Below are positions 11,724-24,730 of a DNA stretch of 64,000 nt, piece by piece; position 1 is the stretch's first letter, and every line of letters starts with the position of its first letter. Source of the DNA: Rotaria sp. Silwood1. Its lineage: Eukaryota; Rotifera; Eurotatoria; Philodinida; Philodinidae. The notes beneath the pieces are model-generated. The model was not told where the DNA came from. It made no database searches and saw only the letters and a list, made by a program, of their open reading frames with translations. The DNA lies in NCBI GenBank assembly GCA_905250075.1, contig CAJNOP010000015.1, positions 1,051,149-1,115,148 of the forward strand, in the 5' to 3' direction. The position numbers and the translations under genes were made by a program.

Positions 11724-14700
11724 TTAACTGTCATAATCTACTCTTTTTCGGAATCGATTGGCATTATTTGACTCACCGTTTGAGGTAAAAAAGTCATCAT
11801 CTTCAAAACGAGATCGAGACGTACTATTACCATAATTATTATTATTATTATTATTGTAAGATGATGAATAATTCGGTTTTTTTGACGTATTTGGATAATC
11901 ATCATCTTCATATTTTGAACGTGATATTGATTTCGATGATGAAAATGATCGATCTTCATTATCATATTTTGAATGTGTCGTTGATTTTGATGATGAATAA
12001 TGATTATCTTCAAATTTCGAACGATTTGTTGCCTTTGTAGATGAAGATGGATAATCATCATCATCGTCATGTTTTGATGATGACCAACGATTATCATTAT
12101 CATTATATTTTGAACGATTTATTGGTTTTGATGTTGAATAATCATTATTATAGGTAGAACGTGTTATAGGTTTAGATATTGAATTATCATCATCATCATC
12201 ATCGTTATCTTCAAATTTTGAATTAGGTTTTTTTCTTAAAGATGATGATGGATGATCATCATCATCGTATTTTGTATGATTTGTTGTTTTTGATAATGTC
12301 CCTCGATATTCATTATTAAGATTTAAACGATCATATGATCGATGATAATTTTTATTATCATCAAAACCATAATTTTTATTTGTTTTAGTTGTTGTTGATG
12401 TTTTTAAATAACTATTTTCATCATCATCATCATCATCGTCATCATGACGATTATATGGCTTTTTTGGTGTTGTAATTGTATGACGATTGTTTGTTTTATT
12501 ATATATATCATCATCATCATCATCGTACATACTTGATGATGGTTTTTTAATATTTGAAGAAAATTTATTTGTTGAAAAAGATGAATTATCAAAACGATTT
12601 GTTAACTAGAAAGAATAAAAGAACAAACAAGAAAAATTTTCATTTTTACAACAATTTACTTTTGATTTTTGTTGTCCATAATAATCTTCTTCATCATCAC
12701 TAACATTATCTCGTTTTGATAATGAACCATTTGTATAAGATTTCGTATCATGTACGAGTGGACTCATATTTCGTCGTTTTGTATCACTTGTTATTGATGA
12801 TTTTGTATTAAATTTTGGTAACATATCTTCACTTTTTGTTAATTTAAGAGTCGATGATGTTGACCATGGAGTTTCTTCAGGAAATGATTCATATGTTGAT
12901 CGAAATGCTTTTGGATCGCTACTAGCTGATCTTTTCATCAGCATATCAGTACTCTTATTACCACCTACTAGTTTTTTTTTCTTACTAAAATCATTGATTG
13001 ACGATGATTTAACATCATTATCATCATCATCATCATCATCACTAGCAGCTCTTATTCTATTTTTATTTGTAAAAATATTTGGAAGTTTTTCAGAAGTAAT
13101 TTTTGAATGATAATCTGTATTTTTAGTTGTATAATTAGTATTTTTTTGTTTTGAATATTTATCATCACTATCATCATCACTTTCGAATTGATTAAATTTT
13201 TTATTTGTTCGATTATTTTTTGCTTTTATAACACGTAAATTTAATTCTGTATAATTATCATCAATTGTTCGAATTAACCATGAAAAACCTTTTCGAATTG
13301 ATTCATCTACTTCATTTTTATCATCTTGAGGTAATGCCGTACATAATTCCTTAGTAAAAATTTCTAATTAAAATTCTCTTTGAAAAATATTCATATGACT
13401 TACAATTTTATGTTTTGCTTTTAATTTTTCAATATTAAGTTTACGTTTTAAATCATTTTCATTACTAATAGCTCCTTTTTGATCTTGTTTATTTGCCAAA
13501 CTAATTGAAAAGAAACAAAAAATTCTTTTTTTCTTTTAAACCACAACAACTTACATAAGAATTGGTTTATCTTTAAGTTTATCATTTTCAAGTAAATCTT
13601 CTAAAGTTTCTTGATTTTCACGAAATCGATTTCGTTCACTTGCATCAATTACAAATATTAAACCATATATTTCATCATAATATTGTGACCATGAATATTG
13701 ACGAAATTTTCTCTCACCACTGACATCAATCATTCGTATACGTTGCTGATTATTATTTTTATTATTACGATCATTTTTTCCATTCAATGGATGTGTTACC
13801 ATTGTTGAAGTTGAACTAATCGTTGGTGAAACATCATCCGTTGGGTCTGAAGAATATTAAATCAATTCAAAGAATAACATATGATATGAATATTACTTCC
13901 TTCGATCGCTTTAACTGTCGATGTTTTACCTTAATAAAATAAATATATATATGTAAGGAAAACAAAAGTATAAAAAGCAAAGATTTATTACCGGCATCAT
14001 CAAGACCAAATACGCCGATAGTGATATTCCTAAAGAAAATTATTTTAAATTGAAAACTGCTAATATTTCAGATTGGTTTTTATTCGAGAAAAAATGCAAT
14101 TTATAAGACTGGATGATTTTTGCTTTTGACAGGCAAAAATAATATAAATCTAATTTAACAACATTTTTTGATTATGATTGTCAATATAGATTCAGAAAAT
14201 TCGTTTTCGATCTTTCTTTGTAATAATTTTGCAGTCTTTTCACACTATATTAACCAGAGAACAAATCCAACTGTTGGACATCATTCGAAACATATTTTGA
14301 CAATGAGTAGGACTGATGTCTCTCTGGATTAACTAATCATAAAAAAGCTCATTGACAAGATTGTCATCTGAAATTTTCTTCATAGACAAGTCTCATGACC
14401 CATAAAATATTATAAAAATTTCAGTGCAAACGATTATATTTTTCTTGAGAGATCAAGTGTCAATGACAACTCAGTTCTATGGCTTGTCTTGTAATATATT
14501 CATTGAACACTCAATATCTCATGAAGAATGCATTCTTTTGAATTGAAATCTGTAAGGCATCATAATGATCATGATACTTGTTTAGGGTAAAATTTCAGAT
14601 GAAAATCTACTAAAATGATAATAACTCTAACTGAATAATATATGAATTTGGATTCTTTTAGAATTTTCATAATGTCCCTTAGCTGTACTCGTACACTAGA

Positions 14701-16023
14701 TGTGCTTGCGAATGACATTCGACAGCTAAATATGTGTCTCCATAATTGCTTTTTATTTATATTATGCTCGAAAAGTATCGAATATCTCAAATATTTTCTC
14801 TTCTGTGTTAAGTCATTTAGCGTCTTAAAAAAAATCAACTCTTTAATGTAGGATTAGTCTTTTTATCTACACCTACAACTTAGCAGCTGTTTCCTAAGTC
14901 CGTCGAACCTACTTTTATAATTAATGCATTGAGGAAATTTAGCTGTAATAATTATATTGACATTTTACCATAATTGTTTTGCAATATTCCACTTTCTCAG
15001 CGCAGTAAAATTTTCGAATTTTGAAGTAAAATCTGCTCATATCGAGATTACACTCAGAGAATACGATGCACTCTACTGTTTTGTGAATAACTTTTGATCG
15101 GAACATAATAGAGACCTACAATTTTCAACAATTAAGAGAACAAAATCAGAAACATCTCTTCATGCCACAATCTGATTGGTCAATAACCGAACAATGGATA
15201 GAACTAATCCTCTCTTTCAGTTTGCGAAATCCCTCAAATTTCTAGCACGTTTAATTCAAGAGCTCCCAAGGTTTTTCTGAAATCCCCGATTTCAGCAAAT
15301 CAAACTTGGAAGGCTTTAGTAGTCTTCCAAAGCTAATTTACTGAGATATCAGAAGTGTCGAGAATGCCCTTGTAACTCTTAAACTAAAGGCATTAAAAAA
15401 TTACCGCTTGCGTAGATCGGACGAGAAGGACATTTTCTATTAGTTGCTGTAGTCCAAGTCGAAGCTCAATGGAAAACAGTTTCACAATATTTTTTGAAAA
15501 TCTCCGTACAGAAGTTTCCTAGTAGGTCAATTGTTAAGCGAAGAGATTTTGACATCCATAGATGGCCTTGGGGTTTCTCTCTTGAATGATGCGAACAGTA
15601 GGTCTCTATGATGTTCCTATCAAAAGTTATTCGAAGAATAGCAGTACGGATTCCATTTTCTGATTGGCATCCTGACATGTGGAAAGTTTTAGATGAAAAT
15701 TGAAAAATTTGAGTTTATTGAGAAAGTACATTGTGGAAAAAACAATTATAGGAAAAATTCAAGATCGCAGCCAAATCATAATTTTCTTCGATGTCCTCTT
15801 CGACCTTCGTTTACAATCTACGCATCTCTTATGTGTAAATAAAGCGTTAACTTAAAAGCTTTCTATTGCCTGGGGTGACTTTCTTATAAGATAATTACTT
15901 GTACAAGAATAACTTTAAACTCGTATAAACAATATATTTCTTAACTATTTTCACCTACTTCTTATCGTCTTTTTGTTGGTTTTCCGGAGATGATTTTGAA
16001 CTTTTACATGAGGCGGCACCCAT
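11724..16023 (-). CDS. ARL13-type ciliary Arf-like GTPase with long Asp/Ser-rich tail
   Basis: Seven exons: 15959-16023, 13992-14029, 13897-13929, 13555-13846, 13404-13500, 12660-13349, 11724-12605. They join in frame to 698 residues. P-loop GLDDAGKT is at residues 30-37, switch II DVSGER at 86-91 and NKQD at 146-149. The helix IRKGFSWLIRTI is followed by a coiled, Lys-rich segment, as in ARL13B, a Joubert-syndrome ciliary GTPase. The catalytic Gln after DxxG is replaced by Glu; ARL13B also lacks it. An insert rich in Asn/Lys (about 67-81) precedes the DxxG strand. The N-terminus MGAASCKSS offers Gly2 for myristoylation and Cys6 for palmitoylation. Residues from about 405 on are low-complexity, with a recurring Ser-Lys-Tyr/Phe-acidic-Ser motif. 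Intron 1 (14030-15958) is 1.9 kb. ARL13 family is confident; A versus B is undecided. Confidence 0.88.
14965..15765 (-). repeat. Long inverted repeat in intron 1 of the ARL13-like gene
   Basis: Arm 14965-15175 pairs with arm 15538-15765. Clearest match: GAATAACTTTTGATCGGAAC at 15089 with ATAATAGAGACCTAC following, against the reverse complement of 15598-15640 (two differences in about 35 nt). Outside that, CCATAATTGTTTTGCAATAT and CACTTTCTCAG pair with the complement of 15715-15755. The first exon (myristoylation signal) is separated from the GTPase body by this element. Confidence 0.75.
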
Positions 16024-16824
16024 ACTTTATCTTTAGTTCATTTTATTCTGCCAATTTATTTACCTAAAGCATAAAAGAAAAGAAAAAAAGTTAAAAGTGT
16101 AAGTAGAACAGTTAATCGGCAAACATAGTGAATTGTTGTTTTGTTATTTCTCTTCTCACTCTTTCTTTTTTCTTTCAAAAGCAAAAGAAGTTGACAACAG
16201 AACACCATCTAACCGATCTGTTCTATGGCAGCAACTGCCAAAAAAAATTAATTTTTTTTTTAAGCAGAGGTCACTAAAAAACAAAAATTTCCTAAATAGT
16301 TTACAAAGAATTACAATTATAATTTAAGTTTAACAAGCAATATGATTTCAAATGTAATTAATACATTTCTGATCAATAAATCGAGTAGATTATTTCATGA
16401 AAATATATTTCAGATATGTTTAGTGACGGACAAAAGTTTAGAGCAGTTGTATTGTTAAAGTTTTCATCTTGATGATAATGGCTAGCAAGAGCCTGCAAAA
16501 AAAGGATTTGTTTAACTAAGAGGATTCTCTATCAAAAGTGGCAAGTTTGAAGACTTCAGCAAAACTGTTCGGATGAAGCTTTTAGGAAAGAATTTTATTC
16601 GAAAGATTTTTCTTTTCTTGATTTTTTTAAGAATTTCTATATTTTTGTCATATTCGACGCTTTGAAGCTGTCTATAAATTGAATGCAGTTCGATGAATAA
16701 AGTTCATGAAAATGTTGGATATGTCTCATTTTGCTTTATCTCATCAAATCTGTTCCCAGCAGCTTCGAATGTAAGCCTACTATGAATGAAATAAAAAAGC
16801 ATTGAGATATATTGATTTATTTAT

Positions 16825-17280
16825 TTATGCACGATCAAGTTTATATCGCATGTTTATTCCTTGTTCATTGACCATACCAATGAATGAGGCACCCAAATTG
16901 GAATCAAAATATTCTGCTTTACCTATTGGTTTTGAATTATGCCATAAACCTTTATATTGTGTACCATCTGACCATGTGTATATGCCGATACCATGATAAA
17001 AATTTGATTGAAATTCTCCTTTATACGATGTACCATTGGCAAAAGTTAATTGTCCTGTTCCATGCATTTTATCATGATTCCATGAACCTTCATAAATATA
17101 TTGTTGATTAACACCTATATGTTTACCATGACCATGACGCATCACTTGACCTTCATTGGTAATAATATACTCACCATCATATCGATCGCCATTAGCAAAT
17201 ATGAATGAATCCTTATGAAGTTCATATGGAGCTATAGTAAAGTGGGATGTTTGCGGTCTTGATAATAAACTATCTGTCAT
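16825..17280 (-). CDS. MORN-repeat protein, MORN2-like
   Basis: Single-exon gene for 151 residues, starting with ATG at 17280 and ending in TAA. Four MORN units are visible: around ANGDRYDGEYI (residues about 29-45), YIYEGSWNHDKMHGTGQLTF, TSYKGEFQSNFYHGIGIYTW, and TQYKGLWHNSKPIGKAEYF. MORN (membrane occupation and recognition nexus) repeats bind phospholipid or scaffold proteins, and small MORN2-type proteins occur in ciliated and germ cells. It lies 0.8 kb 5' of the ARL13-like gene on the same strand; the two could both serve cilia, but co-regulation is not shown. Length and repeat layout suit MORN2; orthology is inferred. Confidence 0.82.
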   Translation of the reverse strand: MTDSLLSRPQTSHFTIAPYELHKDSFIFANGDRYDGEYIITNEGQVMRHGHGKHIGVNQQYIYEGSWNHDKMHGTGQLTFANGTSYKGEFQSNFYHGIGIYTWSDGTQYKGLWHNSKPIGKAEYFDSNLGASFIGMVNEQGINMRYKLDRA

Positions 17281-20200
17281 AATTGGATATTTATCAATTT
17301 TTATTTTTACTACTTCTGGTTTTTTCTAGTATGTTGATGCAAGAAGAAAGTGAGAAACTAAAGATTGTCTCATCAGTTTCTTTTTCTTCTTCGTACATAC
17401 ATTTTAGAGAAAAAGAAAGAAGAATAATAATATTTTCGAAACCTATGGTGTTCACAGTATGCATCATAGCTGATGTCGACAAGAATATAAAAACATTATG
17501 AAAACTATTATTAAACTAAATTGACAAGAAGAAATGAATAATATGCATCACCTTCTCCTCATATCGGTACACAGAGATCGAGAAATATAATAAGCTAGAG
17601 TACAACGTTCATGGAAAATCATTCTATCTTAACAATTAAACATAATTCTAATCGTCAGAAAAACAAACATGAACATCTTGAAATACATTTGAAACATATA
17701 ATAATTATTCAATACAACAACATAATATGTTGTAATTATTGGTGTCGACTTTGCAGAATCAATAAACCATTCAAAAATGAATGAACCAACAACTTAAAAT
17801 TCTTTGTAAATAGAATGATTTTTTTGCTTAGATACAACTTGACATGTTGTCTTTTTTTCGAACAAAGCTCACTAGTATGTGGAATAATTTTTGTATGGTA
17901 TTCGAAGAGGAAGTGATGTTTCTTCTTTGATTCGTAATAAATGTTAATCACTTGAGCAAATTCAAAACAACCAGATGTTTAATAAGTCATGAAGAACAAG
18001 TACGGATCTCGATATTCTTATAGTTTGATTATTATGAAAATACACTCTTCATATAAATTTGACTGATTAATCAAGAACTGTCACTCTAACAAAAACTTAG
18101 GGTGTTCCAAAAGCCTGTATAGAAATAAAAATTTGAAGAGTTTCTAAATGTTCAAGCGATTTACAAAAAGCATCTCATGATTGCCTTCAATGTTTCTTTA
18201 AGTTTTATTTCATATGGCTTTAAATACAGACATGTAATAACAGAAACGAGTTCACTTGAAAATACAGTATCTTGACGAAGAAAAACTCTTTTCGATTGAA
18301 ACATTTGCAATATCCTAAGAGTTAATATGTGTTCATAGGCAACAAGTTTGGATCGAAACCCCATGATTTTCTTTTCCAGAAGGTATCTAAAACGAGTCGA
18401 AAATTCTGTGAACTGGTCATATATTGGCGCCAAAGGCTTACAAAGAAGAACTACTTAAGACTTTTCTAGCATCAATGAGACCTAACTGTAATTTCAATAT
18501 GAGCTGGAACGGAAGGTATCAGTTGAGATAGTTCCATTGTAGATTCTGTTATTATTCTGTAAGTTTTCGAATAAAATTGTCCATTATCCTAACCTTATAG
18601 TGTCAGATACATTATTGACAAACAACATGAACTTAGTGATTTTTTTCAAATTCATTTTCACTGTAGAAACTTCAGAACATAATCGATCCGTTACGATATA
18701 CTCTTCACAAAAGCATTGAGAAATAGCCTTAATACTATAGTCATGGGGTGTTTCTCTGTCAAATTCGATCGATAATCCTCGTTTTACAATCATCGGTTAT
18801 TAACAAAGACGTAGCTCAGCACTGGATGCAGAGGAGGGGGAAGGAGAGCGCAGAATAGACAGTTTTCATAAGCGTAAGATGTTTCATTGAGCTTATGAAA
18901 CGGACGAGAACACATTCTTTTTTCTCAAAACAAATTTTTGAATTCACAAGAAAGTATGAAGTATCTACGATGACAACAGAGAACTCGTTCTTCTTTTTTA
19001 GAAAAATGATGTTGGACCGTCTAAAGAATGTTCATCAGTTCGAAGAATCCATTCCTAGGCAGTTTTTCAAAGAATATTAAAGAAAATGATGTTACATTGT
19101 TGGACTCTTGTGTTAATCTTTCTAAAAAAAGATTACCAATTAAATCATTCCAATAATGAATCCAACGGTTTAGATCGTTTTCTATTCGAATGAAGAACAA
19201 CTTTGGAGTAGGAAGAAAGTCTTCCATAAAAGAACGAAACGACAAAGAATGCGTTCCAGCAGATGTAGAACGTATTCTTTTCAGTTTGAATGTAGTAGCC
19301 AAACTATAGAACGTGGTCATTAACTTTTTTGAATGAACATTTTTCACTAGAAATATTTGCGAAAAGATGCACAACTAGAACATGAGAATCTCGATGACAA
19401 AGCTTCAAGATTTTCACACTTAGTCGAAATTGATCGAGCATACGCTAGTGCAGCAAAGTAAAAAAACTCGACAATGTTATTGTGTAAAAGCCAATGGACT
19501 TATTGTAGTAAATTTCTAATAGACACTATGTCGTTGACATTCTATTGAACCAAAACTTTTCATGACTTCGATATTGGTCACATAATTACAATAATTTCAT
19601 TGGGTAAAGAGGTGAAAAGCATTGATATTAGACATATATTGAACATTGAAAGTTAAAGCTAATTCAACATCCGACCAAATAATATAAGAGGAAATATATA
19701 AATATTTATGAATAATGTCACTCACCTGTGTTCAATTTATTCTTTCTTGTAGGATAACAACGGACAGAGAAATAGTATATTGTTCATATATAATACATTA
19801 TGAATAAACGAGAGACTTATCGATATGCTAAATGTGCTTTGAAATAATTCGATTGATCAGGATTATAATAAATAAGAATATCACGATAAAGAATCTTAGT
19901 CAACCTTTAATCTTGACTTACGAATTTTTTTACTGTATTTTTCTGAAATAGAAGAATGTGTTTTCTCAAAACAATAGTCGTGCCTCAAGGCATTGTATTG
20001 GTATAGTTTCGAAATTATGCAAACACATGTAAATATGGTGAAAATCTTGTAAATTATATGAAGGCTATATGTACAATTTTTTTCTCGATATTATTTCAAT
20101 AAAAATCATCAAAGATACCTTTTATCTTAATTTAATTCTGCATTGTAGATGTGACTTTTTTTTGCTTTGGATCAGAACTCTTGTTGTGAAGCCATGTGAT

Positions 20201-21919
20201 TTATTAACTTTCACGATGTTACATTTATGAAAAATAAAATTCTACAAAAGTCAAACAGCTTTCCAAAGCCTTCGAAACCTAAGTTGTTATTGTCGTACCA
20301 CGACGTACATATCTAGTTTGAAGTTGTGATTGAACAGGGTTGTTTTTTTCTCAGAAATCACATTATAAACATATCTTACGTATTGAACAAAATTATTTTC
20401 TACATATCTATATATCAAATCTTAAAATATGTCATGAAAAAAAGATCTGGAAATCACTCATAATTGTCGTATATTTTCGATTTTGAATTAATGCATTGCT
20501 ATCGATATAGATCAATAGAAAAAAGAGCTAATGTATACTCTTAAATTTTTTAGAACAAAACTGGTTTATTACAGCATTATGTGACATGAAAGTTGTTCAA
20601 GTCGACGAATGTTTCTTTACTCGGATGCAAACATTTTATAAAGAAAATAGGGTCTAATTTTATAACTAAAAAATGAAACAAAACAAGAAGAAAGAATAGA
20701 ATCTTTCGACCTTTTTAATCAATAAAATATCATTTTAATGATCTCATTTGGTTCATTGTCAGTTCTGTTCAATACTGTCAAACTACTTCTTCGAATCATC
20801 TCATCTATTATTGTCTTGTATCAAACTAGTACATTCACTTAAACTGCAGTTTTTATGATCATTTCTTGAATAAAGTATGTCCAGCAACTCACTATGACTA
20901 ATGATAGATGTCATAGGTCCACTCTTATCATTAGTGACATGATATGCAGTAAAAGAATACAAATATACAATCAATGTAATTTATCAAGAAATGAATATAG
21001 ATTAATAAAGTAGTACACTGACTTTGTTTTAAGAAACAATTGTAGATGTTTTTTAGCATTTTTCACCAAACATTCTCTTTAGAAAGTTCGAATAGAATTT
21101 TGATTATTGATAATGGTTAGCTTTAAATCAAAAGATGAGAAAGATATGTAAACGCATCGTTTTCTTTGTCGTTTCATATTCACATGGGTCTATAAGAAAT
21201 ATTACTGTTATCAAATGGCAAAAAAATGATGTAAGACAACAGACACCGGATTGTCTGATAGCGAACGAAAGAAGTTTCGTAGAAGTAAGAAAAATAATTT
21301 CTATTGTTTCTTATTGTTCATCAGAAAAGATTCTTCGTACTAATCAAAGTTGGTATTTTCTAAGTACGTTTGTTGTACCATAGTCTTACTACTTTTTTTC
21401 TATATCGTTCTCTAACAAAGGTGTGAAAGTATGAATGTTGAGAACAGTGACTCATACCTACACATACACCCATTCTTTTGGTGTCTACAAGTCCAATAAT
21501 CAGAATCAAGATTGAGTCTAATGAATTCAGTCCAACTACGCTTATTTGCCACAGTCGAGGTAGAGATTTTCGTAGAATTTTTCGAAAACCATTGCAACAG
21601 CGGCAAAGTTCTAGCCAAGATAGATATCTCTGATTTCTAAGCAAAAATGTATAAAATAATTTCACATTGAAAACATAATTGTCTTCCGAACGTATTTTTA
21701 ATTAATAGATTTGTTTCAACACGAAATTTATTCTAAATACAAATTGGAACAAACAAAAAACTAAAATAAGCAAAAAACCATCTTGTTGTTGGAAATTCTA
21801 CCGCAAGAAGATTAATGGCAATATATTCTTCAATTGGTGTGCGATAGTGTTGCAGCATTTTCCATGGCAACAGTTACTCAACAGTTCACTTCTTTTTTTG
21901 TTGTTTATTGCGGATAAAT
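17281..21919. other. 4.6-kb AT-rich intergenic stretch without a recognisable gene
   Basis: Open frames at 18161-18433, 18584-18793 and 19021-19374 (all minus) and 21360-21665 (minus) show no domain I recognise and no convincing exon chain. A mariner-like string, AGGGTGTTCCAAAAGC, occurs at 18099-18114, but I could not find its partner end. I would treat the region as non-coding or as very decayed repeats. Confidence 0.4.
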
Positions 21920-22650
21920 TCAATCTGGAACTTGTAATTGGTTAAATATATTTTTATGAATTGCTTTTTGATATGCATCATACGAAGGTTGCGGAGTTTC
22001 GGGCGCAGAGTGAACCTAATTGTATTGGATCTATTGGACGATAACTAAACAAAGAAAAAGAAAGTTTTAATATTAAATATAAGTTCAATAAATTATAAGC
22101 CGAACATTTTGAAGTACGTTTTTCATCGTATATTATTAATACCAAGAGTGTATAGAGTAGTATAGGACATAAGAAATCTTCATTACAGTTTGGTAAAATG
22201 AAAGGAATTTTCAATTTTTCTTACATTTGTGGTTTTCGTCGGTAAGTTTCTTCCGTTCGCGTGAACGACAGCAGATATTGATGATATGTTTCTTTGTATA
22301 TCAATTAGATAATCTGTATGTTGTTCAATACGTCTACGATGCTGTTCTTTTCGATAACATATCCATATTCTTCCACCTACTCCACGTATACAACACAAAA
22401 TCATTAAAATAAGTCCCAAGCCGGCACTTATAGAATCTGATGATGATTCATTGGGCGAACTACTTGAGGAATATCTAGAAGTACCTATACTTGAATTTAA
22501 AAATAAAATATGCGATTTACGCTTCTGCAGTATTTTTATACCTAGTTTCAATTTCATTCCGCGGTTTTGACCTTCAGCATTAACAGACAAAACGAAAAAT
22601 AAATCGAATAATAGGATAACTATTAATTCTTTAAATATTATTTTAATATT
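21920..22650 (-). CDS. Small predicted type I membrane protein, 5' end unresolved
   Basis: Exons 22543-~22650 (part), 22225-22484 and 21920-22015. The first visible exon reads a hydrophobic stretch (IVILLFDLFFVLSVNA) that looks like a signal peptide; no in-frame ATG precedes it before a TGA, so a short upstream exon is likely. A brief Ser-rich ectodomain (YSSSSSPNESSSDS) follows, then a transmembrane segment (AGLGLILMILCCI) and a basic cytosolic tail starting RKEQHRRR. The last exon adds a tail with APETPQPSYDAYQKAI and stops with TGA. The 22485-22541 intron is 57 nt, in frame and without stops, so its retention would add 19 residues; the 209-nt second intron uses acceptor ATTAG. Family not recognised. 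Confidence 0.5.
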
Positions 22651-22946
22651 GCCACTATCTCTTTTATAATTATAAGCATATAATCATAATGTCTCAAATA
22701 ATAAACGACTGTTGAAAAATCTAGCCGTATCCTCGAAATCTCTAAAACAAAATTTGGCGATTAATCGTGATAAATCGTAATTTTATAATTGTTATTTTTA
22801 CTTATTATATTGACAGTAAAAGCGTATTGTACGTATGTACCGATGTTGGTATTGCCTGCGGCTCACCTTCCTTTCCTATTCTTCTTTTATTCTCACTACA
22901 CGGTTCTCGCTCTTTCCTATATAATCGTGTACTGTTTGTGAAGTAG

Positions 22947-23621
22947 CAAAGCTGGGCAACTCAATTCATTAACCTAGTTGAATTAAGTTGACAAAAATTT
23001 CGACATCACTGAATTCAATTTAATTCAAAGAAATATGTAGCTGCATCACATTCGTACCAACTTATCATTATTTTCTTTTCTGTTTTTGAGTATATATATT
23101 TTATGCACCATTGCTCTCAATATACCGATGTGTTTCCCTATTATTTAACGTCATAGGTATAAGTTCATTTATCCCTATTTTACATGGCAATATCATGCAT
23201 AGAATTAGTTTAAGTGGATTGACATGATATGTATTGTGAAGATATACCTCTTATAATGTACTCATATTTTTTCAGTACTGTCTAATTCAGCTATGACCGT
23301 CTCGTATAATCTGCTCTATTGTTGTTGAATAAATACTTCGAATCATTCAATAGTGAATAACGCTGTTTATATTCTAGTGTGGAGGGAATGAAACTTTTTT
23401 AATATGATCAACAACAATAAAATCTTTTTCTAATTCGTTCCTTGAAGGAAATCAAAATCAAATGTATTCAGTAGAATTGTCCGATGTAACTGAGTTGAGC
23501 TGAATCGAATTAAATTAAATTTTTTTTGAAATCGTTCGGTTGAAAAACTTTTTCAAGATAGATCCGTTCGATTGAGTTGAATGAAATAAGTCATCGTTTC
23601 GAGTTGATTTGCTCAGTTCTG
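22947..23621. mobile_element. hAT-like miniature element with 8-bp target duplication
   Basis: Ends are imperfect inverted repeats: CAAAGCTGGGCAACTCAATTC on the left, and CAGAACTGAGCAAATCAACTC read inward from the right (15 of 21 match). The flanks are TGAAGTAG (22939-22946) and TGAAATAG (23622-23629), 7 of 8 identical, as expected of a hAT target duplication. It is 675 bp with no transposase frame, so non-autonomous. Subterminal AATTCAATT/TTGAATT motifs recur near both ends. Confidence 0.7.
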
Positions 23622-23629
23622 TGAAATAG

Positions 23630-24730
23630 CTAAATAAACATCAAAAACCAGAGTGCTGATAAGACACTCATCCAGTTTGTCGTTGCAACGTACAATCTAG
23701 ATTTTTATTGTTATATTTAAAAGTTCTTTTTATGTAATTTGTATTAGCAAATATTTTTTTTTACATAAAAAGGTGTTTGTTTACAAACTTATCCGTGAAA
23801 AAATAAATAACAAAAATGAGAATACTTGTACAATTTACAATTTCTTACAGTTAAATGAGAATACAATTGAAAGAAATAGAAAAAATAAATACAAAAGTAA
23901 TCTTTAGTATGAATTGATGTTCTGATATAAGTTCTTCTCTGAGAACACTCTACAATTAGTCTTTTTTGTTTATAAACTTGTTCTTTTTTTGAGATTCTCC
24001 AATCTCATTCATGACACGGTTGTGATATCTATGTCGGAATTAAGTCTTTCTTTGTGATTTCAAATCTCTATGCTTATTTTGAAAACCTATATCGAATTTA
24101 TATTTGACTATCAATCTTACAAATCTCGGAATATTTACTTGAAGAATTAATAATTCGTCATTAATTAATGAAATTAACGATCAAGTGCAATTTATGCCAC
24201 TGATTTATCGCTAATTTTCGAAAAATCGTCTGTTACAACTTAATCGCGATATTAAGTCAATTTTTTCTCAAAATTGTCAAGATCGCCATGATTTTCACGA
24301 CATAGGTTAGGGCGTCATGCCCATATAAGTTATGCTTCTGACAACTAAAGATTGCCTATTAATAAAGCTATTTTGGTTATAATGTTAATAGACACAACCA
24401 TTCTATCTAAAATATATTAATTAAAACCCCAATGAATATAAGATCAAATCATGAAAGAATCATGTAAATCACTTGAACCATTGAGGAGCTACTCATGTTT
24501 CATTTTCGTACGGTCTTTTGAAACATCTTGTAGATGTCACTTGTTAATGATTATGTTCTATTTGATAGGTCAATGAGAACCAGTCATTCCAGTCCAGTCC
24601 AGTTCTTTTTCTGATGATAGTGGATCTCAATGGTAAATGAAGGAATAAATATAGTTGTCTTACTTACATTCTTTATTCAAGTAGAACTTCTTCTAGATCG
24701 ATTCGATAAAGTTTTAGTAAAACATCAAAA
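23630..24730. other. Intergenic; presumed CCT3 promoter at right end
   Basis: AT-rich sequence between the hAT-like element and the CCT3 ATG. No open frame worth reporting and no clear TATA box close to the gene. Confidence 0.5.

Noticed and set aside
12404-12592. Open frames in other registers over the Asp-rich exon (also 11738-12103)
   Set aside because: They are shadows caused by the repetitive GAT/TCA codons of the ARL13-like tail.
16130-16300. Possible RFX X-box upstream of the ARL13-like gene (GTTGCTGCCATAGAAC on minus)
   Set aside because: The second half-site does not meet the RRNAAC pattern, so a ciliary RFX site is not supported.
18099-19400. Possible mariner-type element starting AGGGTGTTCCAAAAGC
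   Set aside because: No matching inverted end and no transposase signature on the minus-strand frames that follow.
21360-21665. Minus-strand frame with a hydrophobic segment, possible membrane protein
   Set aside because: No start context, splice partner or family resemblance; two frames are open over the same stretch.
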